A program made the position numbers and the translations under genes. The notes beneath the pieces are model-generated. The model was not told the origin of the DNA. It searched no databases and saw only the letters and a program-made list of their open reading frames with translations. Below, piece after piece: positions 33,061 through 44,640 of a DNA stretch of 64,000 nt (its first letter is position 1; every line of letters begins with the position of its first letter). Source of the DNA: Hygrocybe punicea (taxonomy: Eukaryota; Basidiomycota; Agaricomycetes; Agaricales; Hygrophoraceae); contig OY744468.1 in the NCBI GenBank assembly GCA_963556145.1, positions 1,240,001-1,304,000 of the forward strand, in the 5' to 3' direction.

Positions 33061-33730
33061 ATTCCAAATATGTGTTAATTCCAAAATCTTGTCTTACATG
33101 TCTTATCACCAGAGACACAGCACCATCTGAATGGGTGACAGATTTGTGACCGATGTTAGGTAATATTTAAAATAAACCAACGGATCTGTGAATGGCACAG
33201 ATGTTGTGACAGATTTGGCATTTGTGTCAACATCTGTATCCTGTACCGATTGGACTGCCAAATTATAAATCTTATTGTGATTCATATTGTAAATCTGTGT
33301 TGCAATCGGGTACCTGTCCAGATTTAGATGCAGAGATTAAATGTGAAGAATCATCTGTCACATGGTCCGATTCAACTATCCATTTTAAGTCTGTCGCATA
33401 TACAGATGTTCTCAAATTTTTTAAATTGGTCCTATTGTACAGGGCTAAACTTTGCTTCTCACACCGAGTTTAGTACAGATTTTATATTTGTTTCCGAATC
33501 TGTCCAACAGTCATATGTAAGTTCTGATTTAGAAACTGTACACCGGACAGATGTGGCGGGCCGATGACTGGCCCCTCTCATCTCATCAGTACCCCGCTGA
33601 GTGGGCCGTCAGGATGTGAAGTCGAACACAATAATGACTCACGCCACTGACGGTTAGCGTCATCAACCGAGGAGACTCTGACCGAGCTCACATTTCAAGA
33701 AAGGTTTTAGGAAATGTGTCAATTACAGAT

Positions 33731-35839
33731 CTACCTATACATTTTGTTTCCAACTTTGCGTGACCACCCGAGCGAGTCACTAAGGGTTATATTTTGTCTT
33801 TGTGACGATGAGCATTGAAAAACCACATCAGAATCGCAAATGCTTACCAAACAAGGAATAGGCACAGCTGAAGACGCCTCCAGAAATGAATGATATGCTG
33901 TTGTACGTGTTTTATACCAATCATCGTTGTACCAGTTGCGAGGTAATTTTCGAACTGGTGGGTTGTTGTGGTCGGTCTTGGTGGCAATGTAGATTCGAGG
34001 AATTGGTTTATTCCCGGCGGCAGACATCAAGCATTCGTCAGCGACCGCCTTTTCGTATGTGTCAACAGCTTCAAAGAGGGTGGTGATGGCGGGATTAATC
34101 CAAGGCAATGCAATCCGACGTAGAGTCTTGTTTCGTGATTGCGATGGGGAATTGGTTTCGTCACCACTCATTCCATGAACGTCGAGTTTTTGTAAAATTT
34201 GTCGGATTTCGACACATGCAGGATGATCGGTTCCCTTCTGTTCGAGGACAGTACATTTCCGCCGATCATAAAGCTAGAAGACAGGTGTCAGATGGCCGTC
34301 ATCCGATATTTGGTGAGCTTACTCCTTTTCCGCGAGAGATCATCCTATCCCTTTGCTTCCGTTGTACGTTGGCCTGGCACTTATCATTTCGGGCTTTCGT
34401 GAGCTCCGCTTCGTTCATCATTTGCTCTCTGGACAACCGTTTGGCTTCGTGGTATGTACGACTGAGTTTTCTGAGGCAAAGACCTCGCGTGCGCTCAATC
34501 TCCATCGTATCAGCATGATACTGAAGATTCAGATATTTGCCATCCTTGACCTCTTTCAGAAAGCCAATAACAAGCAGTCCTATCGCTTCTTGATTCCACT
34601 TTGTGAGTTTGAGTGATTGACGCCAGTCTAATTGAAGAGGCTTGGACGCGTCCGGTCCACCTTCGCCATCTTCCTTGAACAGTTTGACTTCTGCTTCGGA
34701 TGGAGACTCAGGAACACCGGCCTTTCACCCCGGTAGAACCTTCTTATCTCGAAGATAATCATGCAGCTTGCTCTTCATGAGACAGGTCAATAATTTGACC
34801 AGATAGGCAGCTTTGCACAACGTACATGCAACAAGTTTTCATTTTTACCCCGGCCGCCGCGTTTTCCACACACGGACAACCTGCTCTTCCTTAGCAATAA
34901 TTCCGCTTCGCTTTCATTACTGTTACTGGTCGATTCGTTGTCAAGCATTTTTGAATCCAACTTGTGGTGGGAAGTTCCAGCAGTTGACGAGAGTGACGAT
35001 GTGATTGCTTCTTTAACAGCAGGCTGAATGAGGGTTATCGATTGATCAATGGTCGCCTTGAGCAAGTCCCGCCACTCTGAGGTGGATGGTGGTGTGGATT
35101 GCTTGTAGGACGAAACCTCAACCTGGAGCTTGTCCATGGCAACTTTGAGGGGTTGGATATCGTTTTGCACAAGGTGACCAATGGTCTTCTGTAAAGCACC
35201 ATTGATAACGGATGCAACATGCTCGTTCACGAGGGAAACAAGGTTGTCTTTGACAGCTGCCTCGACCGATGCTCTTGAGTCAGGACAAGCGGTGTAGTGA
35301 TTCTCACGATTGGGCCCGCGTTTACACTTAATGGGAGGCTGTGATGCACACTCGAGGTCCATCATGTCTGCAGACGAGGGTTGCTGCGTTGACCGCTGTT
35401 CCTGGGCGTGTGAAGATGCGGAGCCCTGAATTTGAGGCAGGAGAGGTTCGTTCGCCTGGGTTTGGGTCTGGGATGACACATTGAATAGCTCCGGAGGCAC
35501 GTAAGGGAGGAGAGGTTCGCTCGCCTGTGCCTGGGTCAGGGTCTGGGACGACACATTCGATAACTCCGGGAGCACGTAATCAATGGGGACGTGTTGGAGT
35601 GTGAAACTATGCTGTGTAGAGACATCGTGTTGGAGCGCCGACTGCTCCGGGAGTACATAACAAGCAGATGCGTTTTGGATTATGGCAAGCTGAGGATGCT
35701 GTGGAAGATCTTGGCCGTGTTGGGGCGCCGAATGATAAGCAGATGCTTGCTGGAAGGTGGGATGTTGGTCGACAAGTTGGGGTGCTGGACCAGACGGCTT
35801 GCTGGAAACAACAGGTGGTGTAATGGGCTGGTCATCGTG
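33731..35839 (-). CDS. Widespread Agaricomycete hypothetical protein, 5' incomplete
   Basis: The frame is open from 35839 (preceded by a stop, no ATG in frame, so a 5' exon is missing or spliced from further upstream). The N-terminal third is Gln/Ser/Pro-rich with two similar SNVSSQT/FNVSSQT repeats. Then a basic CKRGPNRENHYTACP, a long amphipathic region (VKDNLVSLVNEHVASVING), and a KRGGRGKNENLLHVRC exon end. After introns come LDWRQSLKLTKWNQEAIGLL, a basic helical ERTRGLCLRKLSRTYHEAK, and the terminal block VRKLPRNWYNDDWYK, a signature I know only from uncharacterised, often multicopy basidiomycete proteins. A GTAAGC donor near 33855 may truncate the written 3' end. The 5' end lies about 180 bp from the giant inverted repeat, whose insertion may have cut it. 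Confidence 0.5.
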
Positions 35840-36189
35840 TCATGGAGACGAAATTGACTATGACGATCGCTGAGGTAGTTGGTGCTCATCTGACAGGTGT
35901 AAGGCGATCTTTTCCGGGGACAGGGGATGGACACCCGGCCGAGTTTCCGAAGTTGACTGCTCCAGGGTTTAAGACCGTTCAGGGAGTGAAGGATCATCTC
36001 GGATTGCGGAACCACACCTTACAGCATATCTTTTCCACAAGACATGGCTCAGCCGAGATGGACAATTCCCACTCTGAGTGGGCCGGCCAATCTCGGCTGA
36101 CCAATATCTTTCTCCAGGGGAGATGGCTTGGCCGAGGGGTCTATGTTCTGAGGGACATGAGTTGGCCGAAGCAGGGGGATATATTGGCC

Positions 36190-36640
36190 AACCGGTCTGG
36201 GTATTTTGGCTGGCCATGGGAGGTGGATTGGCCGACGGGTCTGGGTATTTCGGCTGGCCATGGAACATGGATTGGCCGACAGGTCTGCGTATTTCGGCTG
36301 GCCATGGAGCATGGATGGGCCGACTGCACTGGGTATATCAGCTGGCCATGGAACATGGATTGGCCGACCGCACTGGGTATTTCAGCTGGCCATGGGAGAT
36401 GGGTTGGCCGACCGGTCTGGGTATTTTGGTTGGCCATGGAACATGGGTTGGCCGATGGGTCTGGGTATTTCGGCTGGCCATGAAAGGTAGATTGAACAAT
36501 GGAACTGGGTATTTTGGCTGGCCATGGAAAATGAATTGGCCGACTGCAATAGGTATTTTCGCTGGCCATGGGAGGTGGATTGCCCGATCTGTATTGGTAT
36601 ATTGGCTGGCTATGGTGCATGAGTTGGCCAAATCTCTGGG
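36190..36640. repeat. 44 bp minisatellite, left arm
   Basis: About ten units of a 44 bp repeat with core GGCTGGCCATGG, then ATTGGCCGACC and GGGTATTT. Units differ at several positions. Because 44 is not a multiple of three and the unit lacks stops, long spurious frames with a 44-residue repeat occur on both strands. Not a gene. Confidence 0.85.
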
Positions 36641-37641
36641 TATATTAGCTGGCTATAGAACTTTAGTTAGCTGAAGCGGGTGGGTACGCAGGCTGGCCCT
36701 AGGAAGGACATGGGCTAATGTTAGGGATATTCCAGTTGTACATGGAACACAAATTGACAACAGTTTGTGGTATATTGGGCTCGCCATAGGACATAGTCAT
36801 CCATAGGTTGGCCAATCCTCGTTAGTATATTGGCCGATCACACATGGGTCACTTGCTCCTTTGAGTCTTTTGGCTGCTCATGCGACATGGGTTGGCCAAT
36901 GTTATGGATACATCAGCTGCCCATGGGGTTAGCCTACACTAGGAATACATTGGCTGGTCATGGGACATGATTTAGCTGATCCTATTAAGTCTTTTGTTGG
37001 CTGTGGGCCATGGAGTGGCAGGCCTGAGATATATTGGCCAGCCATGATATGGTTGGCTGACAATCTGACTTAAGGTTTGGTTGAGGCCGATAACATTCAA
37101 TACATTCATTCTAAGCCAGTCACAGCTTAACACTACAACAAGTACTGCTACTGTGAATTCACAAACACATCTGAAAGGACCAAAAGCAAGACCCCAAAGC
37201 CATTCAGTCTTGATCTCAAAGGAGGCTCTCCTCCTTCTTGATCAAGACTGACTGACAAAGAAAAGACTACCAAAATCTTTGCAAACACATAACCAAAAAT
37301 ATGTTGACATAAACACTCATATCAACCACACTAAGAACATTACCTGGTCTCAATGTCACTAATGGGAGGCTTACAAATAATGATGAGGTTTACCTGGTCA
37401 AATTTCAATGATGCCACCAGGCCCACTACCAGTAGCTTGCCTGGCAAGGGAATCAGGGGGGTTCTCCTGCTCTTTCATTCTTGGAGGCCTGTACAGTGGC
37501 AAGCAGTACTTTCTGGGGGCCAGACACCAACAGTTGGCACGCAAAGATGCCACAATATTCATTCAAGTTGAATAGCTCAGTTCAAAAAAAGACACTGTCA
37601 GTAATGGGATAATACACATTAATCTCTCATCTGCATGCAAA

Positions 37642-38016
37642 CACAGGAGACAGATGAGGATTTTTTGCCATCAAAGAATATTGCGATCTCCACTCAAATA
37701 TTGAAATTATTTTTGTTGTTATTATAAGTCTGAAAAATATTGTAAAAAGTAAGGTTAGTATTCACACCAAAGATAGTGCAGCAAAATTTTAGATTATTTA
37801 CTCTCCAGATGTTCGGGCACAAAGCCACATGCTTGAATGTCTGGAGACCAAATAGTTTAAAATTTTGCCTGCACTGTCTTCAGTGTGAATACCACTTTTA
37901 GATAACCTTATTGTTTACAACCTTTTCAGACTTATGATAACAACACAAATAATTTCAATATTTAAGTGGATATCGCAATATTCTTTGATGGCAAAAATCC
38001 TCATCTGTCTCCTGTG
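37642..38016. mobile_element. 375 bp MITE inserted only in the left arm
   Basis: Long terminal inverted repeats beginning CACAGGAGACAGATGAGG extend for about 150 bp each, with a loop around 37.80-37.86 kb. It is flanked by AAA at 37639-37641 and 38017-38019, a possible 3 bp target duplication. The mirror position in the right arm (about 42.94 kb) is uninterrupted. The CACAG end and 3 bp duplication would fit a CACTA-like non-autonomous element; that is inference. Confidence 0.85.
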
Positions 38017-38397
38017 AAACATAACAACGAACATATCACAATAATAAAGTAGTCGGTGAAGTGATGAATATGAGGGAGGAAATCACATACCAGTTAAGAC
38101 AATAACACTCCAGAATCTCTGGTTATTGCCTGGTACAATAACCAAGGATCCTATAGTGTCACCAAAGGTGGTAGTAGTAGTTGTGAGGTAAGAAGAAAAT
38201 AACCATGTTTGATGGTCTTGTACTTATTTGTTCATGTGACTTAATGTGTTTGTTGATCACATGTCACAAAGTGTGATGTCACGTTGGGTCGTCCAAACGT
38301 TACATCACACTTGTGACATGTCGCGTCTCATCAATCATGTGACCTGTCGCGTCGCATTAATCATGTGACACGTGAGTGGTAATAATCATCATATTCC

Positions 38398-38500
38398 GAG
38401 GGCAGGAATCCTGCCCTCGTCTCACTATGTATAATAGGTACAAAATACAATAATAATGATATAACGAGGGCAGGGAATCACCCTGCCCTCGTCTCATTGC
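38398..38500. repeat. GACGAGGGCAGGG inverted repeats flanking the Q-rich gene
   Basis: CGAGGGCAGGAATCCTGCCC at about 38397 and AACGAGGGCAGGGAATCACC with its inverse at about 38463-38493 form two self-complementary hairpins. The mirrored pair is at 42.42 and 42.49 kb in the right arm. They may be transcription-termination or terminal motifs of the internal unit. Confidence 0.6.
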
Positions 38501-38654
38501 TGAGCCACCCCGACGGTCGGGTTCATTACCACCACTGCTGCTGCCATTGCCATTGTCATGTCTGCTGCTGCTGCTGCGGTTCACGCTGCTGGTGCTGCTG
38601 GTGCTGCCATTGCTGTTGCCGCTGCTGCTGCTGCTGTCATTGCTGCTGCTGCTG

Positions 38655-38685
<31 letters not shown>

Positions 38686-38714
38686 TGCCGTCGTCGTCGC
38701 TGCTGCTGCTGCTG

Positions 38715-39636
38715 CTACCGTTGCCGTTGTCGTTGTCGTGTCTGCTGTTGCTGGTGCTGCAGTTCGTGCTGCTGCTGTTGCCGTTGCCGCCGTTGCCATT
38801 GCCATCGCGGCTGCTGCTGCTGTTCATGCTGCTGGTGCTGCTGCCGTGGCTGGTGCTGCTGCTGTTGCCGTTCCCGGTCCCGGTCCTGCTGCTGCTGCCG
38901 TTCCCGCTCCTGGTCCTGATCCTGGTCCTGCCACTGCCTCGCCGTCTTTGTTGCTGTCCTCATTGTTGTCGTTGCCATCCATTCTGTCGTCGTTGCCATC
39001 CACACTGTTGTCGTTCCTGTGCTTGCTGTCATCGTTGCCGTCCCCGTGGTCGTCATTCCGGTCCCCGCTGTCGTTGTTGCCGTCCCCGTGGTTGTCGTTC
39101 CAGTCCCCTGCTGCTGCTGCTCTTGCCATTGCCGTTGCCGTTGCAGGCTTTGCCTCAGCGCAGTAACAACTGCAAGGCATTAGTAGTACATAAAATAAGC
39201 AAAAAATCACTGATGACTTACCGTTGTCATCCTTTTCTTCCTCACCATCGTCCGCATCTGGGTCTTCATCGTCTGGGTCTTCGTCATTGTCGACCGCGTC
39301 CGCATCTGCGTCAACCCCGTCTTTATCTCCGCCAACCCGGTCTCCATCGTCCGCGCCATCCCCATACCGTTGTGGATCCCATCTCCCATCGTCGTCCTCG
39401 TTCTCGTCGTTCCAGTCCCTGTGTCCATCATTGCCATCCCCGTTCTCATCGCTCCGGTCTGTCATTCCGGTCCCCATTCCGTTCTCATCGTTGCCATCCC
39501 CCCTCTCTTCATTCCCGTCCTCGTTGTCGTCGTTTTGTCGCCGTTCCGGGAACCATGGTTGTTGCCCTCTTATGGGCCTCGTGTCGTTGGCTGTCGATGT
39601 TGATGTGGTAATGTTGGTGGTCGTCTGACGTGACAT
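38715..39636 (-). CDS. Low-complexity Asp/Asn- and Gln-rich protein, left-arm copy
   Basis: Starts MSRQTTTNITTSTSTAND at 39636. Exon 1 is rich in Asp, Asn, Glu and Gly (DENEDDDGRWDPQRYGDGAD; DNDEDPDDEDPDADDGEEE) and ends at a GTAAGT donor. A 52 bp intron (39170-39221) leads into an exon that in the spliced frame is Thr/Met-rich, then Gln/Arg-rich (QRQRQWQEQQQQ; QQQHQPRQQHQQHEQQQQ), ending at TAG (38715-38717). The gene is a copy of the right-arm gene in mirror orientation. No folded domain. CAG/CTG triplets dominate, so a repeat-expansion origin is likely. The sequence shows no more than that it can be spliced and translated. Confidence 0.45.
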
Positions 39637-39756
39637 TGCCGGAAAAGACCTAAAAAGTACGTGGAATTAGTTAATAAAAATAAATCAAACAAACTTAAAA
39701 TGAAACCTAGCCTGGTGCTCTTCCACACCCTTGTGTCTGTGATCGTGGTTGCAAAG

Positions 39757-40445
39757 AAAGAGTGACGTGGCTTGAACTCGCGCGAGAATTTCAACCGGCG
39801 TTTGCCGATTTCCTAAACGGGGCCGAATTGCCATATTGGTACAGGTGGCTGGATTTTCTTATTGCTATTACATGCTGTATAACACCTCAATGGCCAGGGC
39901 AAGACCCTGAAGGGATGTAGGTATCCCATACCCACAAGTATGGTAAATTTTGTATTTTATTTGAGCCTACAGAGAGAGCTATTCACAATGTATTTGAGCC
40001 CTCTGCCAAAATTGGACCCTTAAACACTGAACTTTGCGAGTATACATCTAGAAAATCTAAAATTAATTCTAGCAGTACTAGGTGAAGTGTGCTTCATTGT
40101 TACAATAAGTGCCTGGCAGTTAGTATTCCAGGAAATGTGTCGTAGGACAAATGTGTGTGGAACTTCACATTAATAAATTATTGGCTGTTCAATCAAAGTC
40201 CCGTTATTTGGATTCAAGTCATGCAACTCACAGCTTTACCATTTGTTGGCTACAGCACATTTCCTGGACTACTAACTGCCAGGCACTTATTGTAACAATG
40301 AAGCACACTTCACCTAGTACTGCTAGAATTAATTTTAGATTTTCTAGATGTATACTCGCAAAGTTCAGTGTTTAAGGGTCCAATTTTGGCAGAGGGCTCA
40401 ATACATTGTGAATAGCTCTCTCTGTAGGCTCAAATAAAATACAAA
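39757..40445. repeat. Central palindrome of the giant inverted repeat
   Basis: From AGAGTGACGTGGCTTGAAC at about 39757 the left arm is nearly identical to the reverse complement of the right side. The arm runs to AGGAAATGTG at 40140, a loop of about 115 bp follows, and the mirror begins CACATTTCC at about 40256. The left contig stops at 40445 in the middle of the right arm of this palindrome. Confidence 0.8.
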
Positions 40446-40545
40446 NNNNNNNNNNNNNNNNNNNNNNNNNNNNNNNNNNNNNNNNNNNNNNNNNNNNNNN
40501 NNNNNNNNNNNNNNNNNNNNNNNNNNNNNNNNNNNNNNNNNNNNN
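40446..40545. other. Assembly gap of exactly 100 N
   Basis: 100 undetermined bases. Sequence before the gap (40019-40445) and after it (40546 to about 40973) is the same roughly 427 bp in direct orientation with one base of difference, so the two contig ends probably overlap and the gap is likely to be negative in size. Confidence 0.95.
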
Positions 40546-41153
40546 CTTAAACACTGAACTTTGCGAGTATACATCTAGAAAATCTAAAATTAATTCTAGC
40601 AGTACTAGGTGAAGTGTGCTTCATTGTTACAATAAGTGCCTGGCAGTTAGTATTCCAGGAAATGTGTCGTAGGACAAATGTGTGTGGAACTTCACATTAA
40701 TAAATTATTGGCTGTTCAATCAAAGTCCCGTTATTTGGATTCAAGTCATGCAACTCACAGCTTTACCATTTGTTGGCTACAGCACATTTCCTGGACTACT
40801 AACTGCCAGGCACTTATTGTAACAATGAAGCACACTTCACCTAGTACTGCTAGAATTAATTTTAGATTTTCTAGATGTATACTCGCAAAGTTCAGTGTTT
40901 AAGGGTCCAATTTTGGCAGAGGGCTCAAATACATTGTGAATAGCTCTCTCTGTAGGCTCAAATAAAATACAAAATTTACCATACTTGTGGGTATGGGATA
41001 CCTACATCCCTTCAGGGTCTTGCCCTGGCCATTGAGGTGTTATACAGCATGTAATAGCAATAAGAAAATCCAGCCACCTGTACCAATATGGCAATTCGGC
41101 CCCGTTTAGGAAATCGGCAAACGCCGGTTGAAATTCTCGCACGAGTTCAAGCC
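40546..41153. repeat. Duplicate of palindrome centre and right inner arm
   Basis: The first 427 bp repeat 40019-40445; the remainder completes the right arm of the palindrome to GCCACGTCACTCTTC at about 41153, mirroring 39757. Confidence 0.8.
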
Positions 41154-41283
41154 ACGTCACTCTTCATCTCGACTTTGATGAGCACGTAGCATAAGTTTTC
41201 ATTTTATGTTTCTTTTGTTTACTCTACTAACTCATTCCACATAGTTTTTAGGTCTTTTCCGCCAACGTCGCGTCAGACGACCA

Positions 41284-42387
41284 TGACAACTGTCACACCA
41301 ACAGCAACGCCAGGACAGAAGCCAACGACGCGATGCCCATAACAGAAGGACACGGACGATGACCGTGAACGCGATGGGTCTGGGAAAGGCTACGTGGCAG
41401 GGTTGAACGAGGCCCAGAACGACGACGGGGGTGGCAAACTATGCAGGGGACCGGAATGACGAGAACGGAGACCGGAGCGACGAGAACAGGGTCCGGAACG
41501 TCGACAACGGGGACCGGAAACATGGCAACGGGGATGGCAATGACAGCGGAGACCGGAACGACGAGAACAGGGATGGCAATGACGGACACGGGGACCGGAA
41601 CGACGAGAACGAGGACGACGATGAGAGACAGGAACCACATTGGTATGGGGATGGCGCGGACGATGGAGCCCGGGTCGGTGGAGACACAGACGGGGACGAC
41701 CCAGATGCGGACATGGTTGACGACGACGAAGACCCAGACGCGGACGACGATGACGAAGAAATGGATGACAACGGTAAGTCGTCTGTATTTTTTTCTTATT
41801 TTATGTACTAGTCAAATTATGCTTTTCAGTTGTTACTGCGCCGGCAGCAGCAACAGGACTGGCAGCACAGCAGCAACAGCACCCACGGCAGTGGCAGCAG
41901 CAATGGCAGCAACGGCAACGGCAGCCGAAGCAGCAGTGGGACCGGGACCGTGAACAGGAGCAGCAGTGTAACCGGGTCCGGGAACGGCAGCAACGGCAAG
42001 GGCAGCAGCAGCAGCGACAGGCAGCAGCAGACGCGGATGACGGCAACGAAGAAAAGGATGACATGTATGGTAAGTCATCAGTGTTTTTTTGCTTATTTTA
42101 TGTACTACTACTACCTTGCAGTTGTTACTGCGCCAAGACAAAGCCTGCAGCCGCAATGGCAACGGCAACGGCAGCAGCAGCCCGAACAGCACCAGCAGCA
42201 GCGGCAGCGATGGCAACGGCAGCAGCAGTGGGAACGGCTGGAGCGGCAGCAGCAGCCGCAACGGCAACGGCAACATCAGCAGCAGCAGCAATGGCAACGG
42301 CAGCAACAGCAGCAGCAGCAACGGCAACGGCAGCAGCAGCAGCAGCAACAGGAACGGCAGCAGCAGCGACGGCAACGGTGGTCATGA
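41284..42387 (+). pseudogene. Low-complexity Asp- and Gln-rich protein, right-arm copy with duplicated exon
   Basis: The mirror copy of the left-arm gene. Exon 1 (to 41773) has DENEDDDERQEPHWYGDGAD and DDDEDPDADDDDEE; a GTAAGT intron ends at 41829. Exon 2 (41830-42069) and exon 3 (42122-42387) both start with the same TTGTTACTGCG after similar introns, so the 3' exon is duplicated. In the spliced phase exon 3 is a long Gln/Arg/Trp repeat (QQQRQRWQRQQQ; QRQRQHQQQQQWQRQQ) ending at TGA. The start codon of the left copy (ATG) reads ACG here and the first 45 codons are shifted, so this copy may be non-translatable unless a downstream ATG is used. Confidence 0.45.
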
Positions 42388-43849
42388 ACCCAACCATTGG
42401 GGTGGATCAGCGATGAGACGAGGGCAGGGAATCACCCTGCCCTCGTCATATCGTTATTATTATTTTTCTTTTGTATTATACATAGTGAGACGAGGGCAAG
42501 GTGATTCCCTGCCCTCGTCGTATCATTATTTTTTTTATTTTGTACCTATTATATATAGTGAGATGAGGTCAGGAATATGACTCGCGTGTCACATGATTAT
42601 TGAGACGCGACATGTCACAAATGTGATGTAACATTTGGACGGCCCAACGTGACATCACACTTTGTGACATGTGATCAACAAATACGTTAAGTCCCATGAA
42701 CAAATAAGTACAAGCCCATCAAACACGGTTGAGATTTTCTCCTTACCTCACAACCACCACTACCACTTTTGATGACACTGCAGGATCCTTGGTTATTGTA
42801 CCAGGCAACAACCAGAGATTCTGGAGTGTCATAGTCTTAACTGGTGGGTGATTTCCTCAGGCTTTGTTGCTCACGTCTGTTCACTTCACAGGACTACTTG
42901 ATTATTGTGGTATGTTCTTCTTTTTCACCATCAGGTATCTTCTTTGGTATGTTTGCATCCAGATGAGTGATTAATTTGTATTACCCCATTACTGACAGTA
43001 TCTTTTGTTGAAGTTATCTGTTCAACTTGAATGAACATTCTGGCATCTCTGCGTGCCAACTGTTGGTGTCTGGTCCTCAGAAATGAGTGCTTGTCACTGT
43101 ACAGGTCTTCAGGAATGAATGGGCGGGTGAATCCCCCTGATTTCCTTGCTGGGCAACCTACTTGTAGTGGGCCTGGTGGCATCATTGAAAGTTGACCAGG
43201 TAAGTCTCATTATTACTTTTAAGCCTTCCTTTAGTGACATTGAGACCAGGTAATATTGTTAGTTTAGTTGATTTCAGTATCCATTTTTGGTTATTTGTTC
43301 GCAAAATTTTTGTTAGTATTTTCTTTGTCAGTTAGTCTTGATCAAGAAGGAGAAGAGCTCCTCCTTTGAGATCAAGACTGAATGGCGTTGGTGTCTTGCT
43401 TATTATCCTTTCAGAGGCATTTGTGACACAGTGGCAGTACTTGTTGTAATGTTAAGCTGTCAATGTCTTAGAAGGAATTTATTGCATTTTATGGGTGTAA
43501 ACCCTAACCCTATGTCACAAGGTCAGCGGTATCATGGCTGGCCATTATATCTCTGGCACTGGTCAATCCATGACCCACAACTAGCCAAAGACCCATTAGG
43601 AACAGCCAACCAATGTGCCATGACCAGCCAATGTATTCTGAGTGTTGGCCAATGCATATCATGTTGACAGCTGATGTAATTAGAGCTGTGGCCATCCCAA
43701 TGGAGCTGGAGCTTTGGCCAACCCAGGTGCTATGGCCATGTCATATAACCAAAGCTTTGGCCAACCCATGTTCCATGGCTACACCCAGTACAGTCAGCCA
43801 ATCCATGTCTCATGGCCAGCCAATAAACACACAGAGGTCAGCAAATCCA

Positions 43850-44640
43850 TGTTCCATGGCCAGCCGAAAGACCTAGCCTGGTTGGCCAATCCATGAAAAT
43901 ACCCAGGGCAGTCGGCCAATCCAAGTTCCGTGGCCAGCCGAAATACCCAGACAGGTCGGCCAATCCATGTTCCATGGCCAGCCAAGATACCCAGCCCAGT
44001 TGGCCAATCCACCTCCCATGGCCAGCCGAAATACCCAGACCCATTGGCCAATCCATGTTCCATGGCCAACCGAAATACCCAGACTGGTCGGCCAATCCAC
44101 ATTCCATGGCCAGCCGAAACACCCAGACAAGTCGGCCAATCCATGTTCCATGGCCAGCTAAGATACCCAGACCCATTGGCCAATCCATGTTCCATGGCCA
44201 ACCAAAATACCCAGACTGGTCGGCCAATCCACATTCCATGGCCAGCCGAAACACCCAGACAAGTCGGCCAATCCATGTTCCATGGCCAGCCAAGATACCT
44301 AGCCCGGTCGGCCAATCCATGTTCCATGACCAGCCAAGATACCCAGACTGGTCGGCCAATCCACATTCCATGGCCAGCCGAAACACCCAGACAAGTCGGC
44401 CAATCCATGTTCCATGGCCAGCTAAGATACCCAGACCCATTGGCCAATCCATGTTCCATGGCCAACCAAAATACCCAGACTGGTCGGCCAATCCACATTC
44501 CATGGCCAGCCGAAACACCCAGACAAGTCGGCCAATCCATGTTCCATGGCCAGCCAAGATACCTAGCCCGGTCGGCCAATCCATGTTCCATGACCAGCCA
44601 AGATACCCAGACCAGTCGGCCAATCCATCTCCCATGGCCA
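43850..44640. repeat. 44 bp minisatellite, right arm
   Basis: About 18 units of a 44 bp repeat with core GGCCAATCCATGTTCCATGG, CCAGCC(G/A)A and (A/G)ATACCCAGAC, the reverse complement of the left-arm array. Four of six reading frames stay open for about 280-330 codons purely because the unit has no stop. Higher-order structure is visible: a block of about five units (44.04-44.28 kb) recurs at 44.34-44.56 kb. Confidence 0.9.

Larger units (their letters stand above)
32154..33730. other. Gene-free stretch downstream of D2
   Basis: Contains two hairpin-repeat copies (32.70 and 32.93 kb), a region of recurring TTTGTAG(T/C)AGT-like words at 32.25-32.53 kb, and at 33.13-33.57 kb an unusual density of ACAGAT/ATCTGT words. 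No supported gene. Confidence 0.35.

Noticed and set aside
36078..36674. Several overlapping frames of about 100-210 codons
   Set aside because: Same minisatellite effect in the left arm.
38547..39611. Plus-strand frame of 354 codons, Leu/Cys-rich
   Set aside because: It is the antisense of CAG/CTG repeats of the Q-rich gene; composition is explained by the triplets and there is no independent start or splice support.
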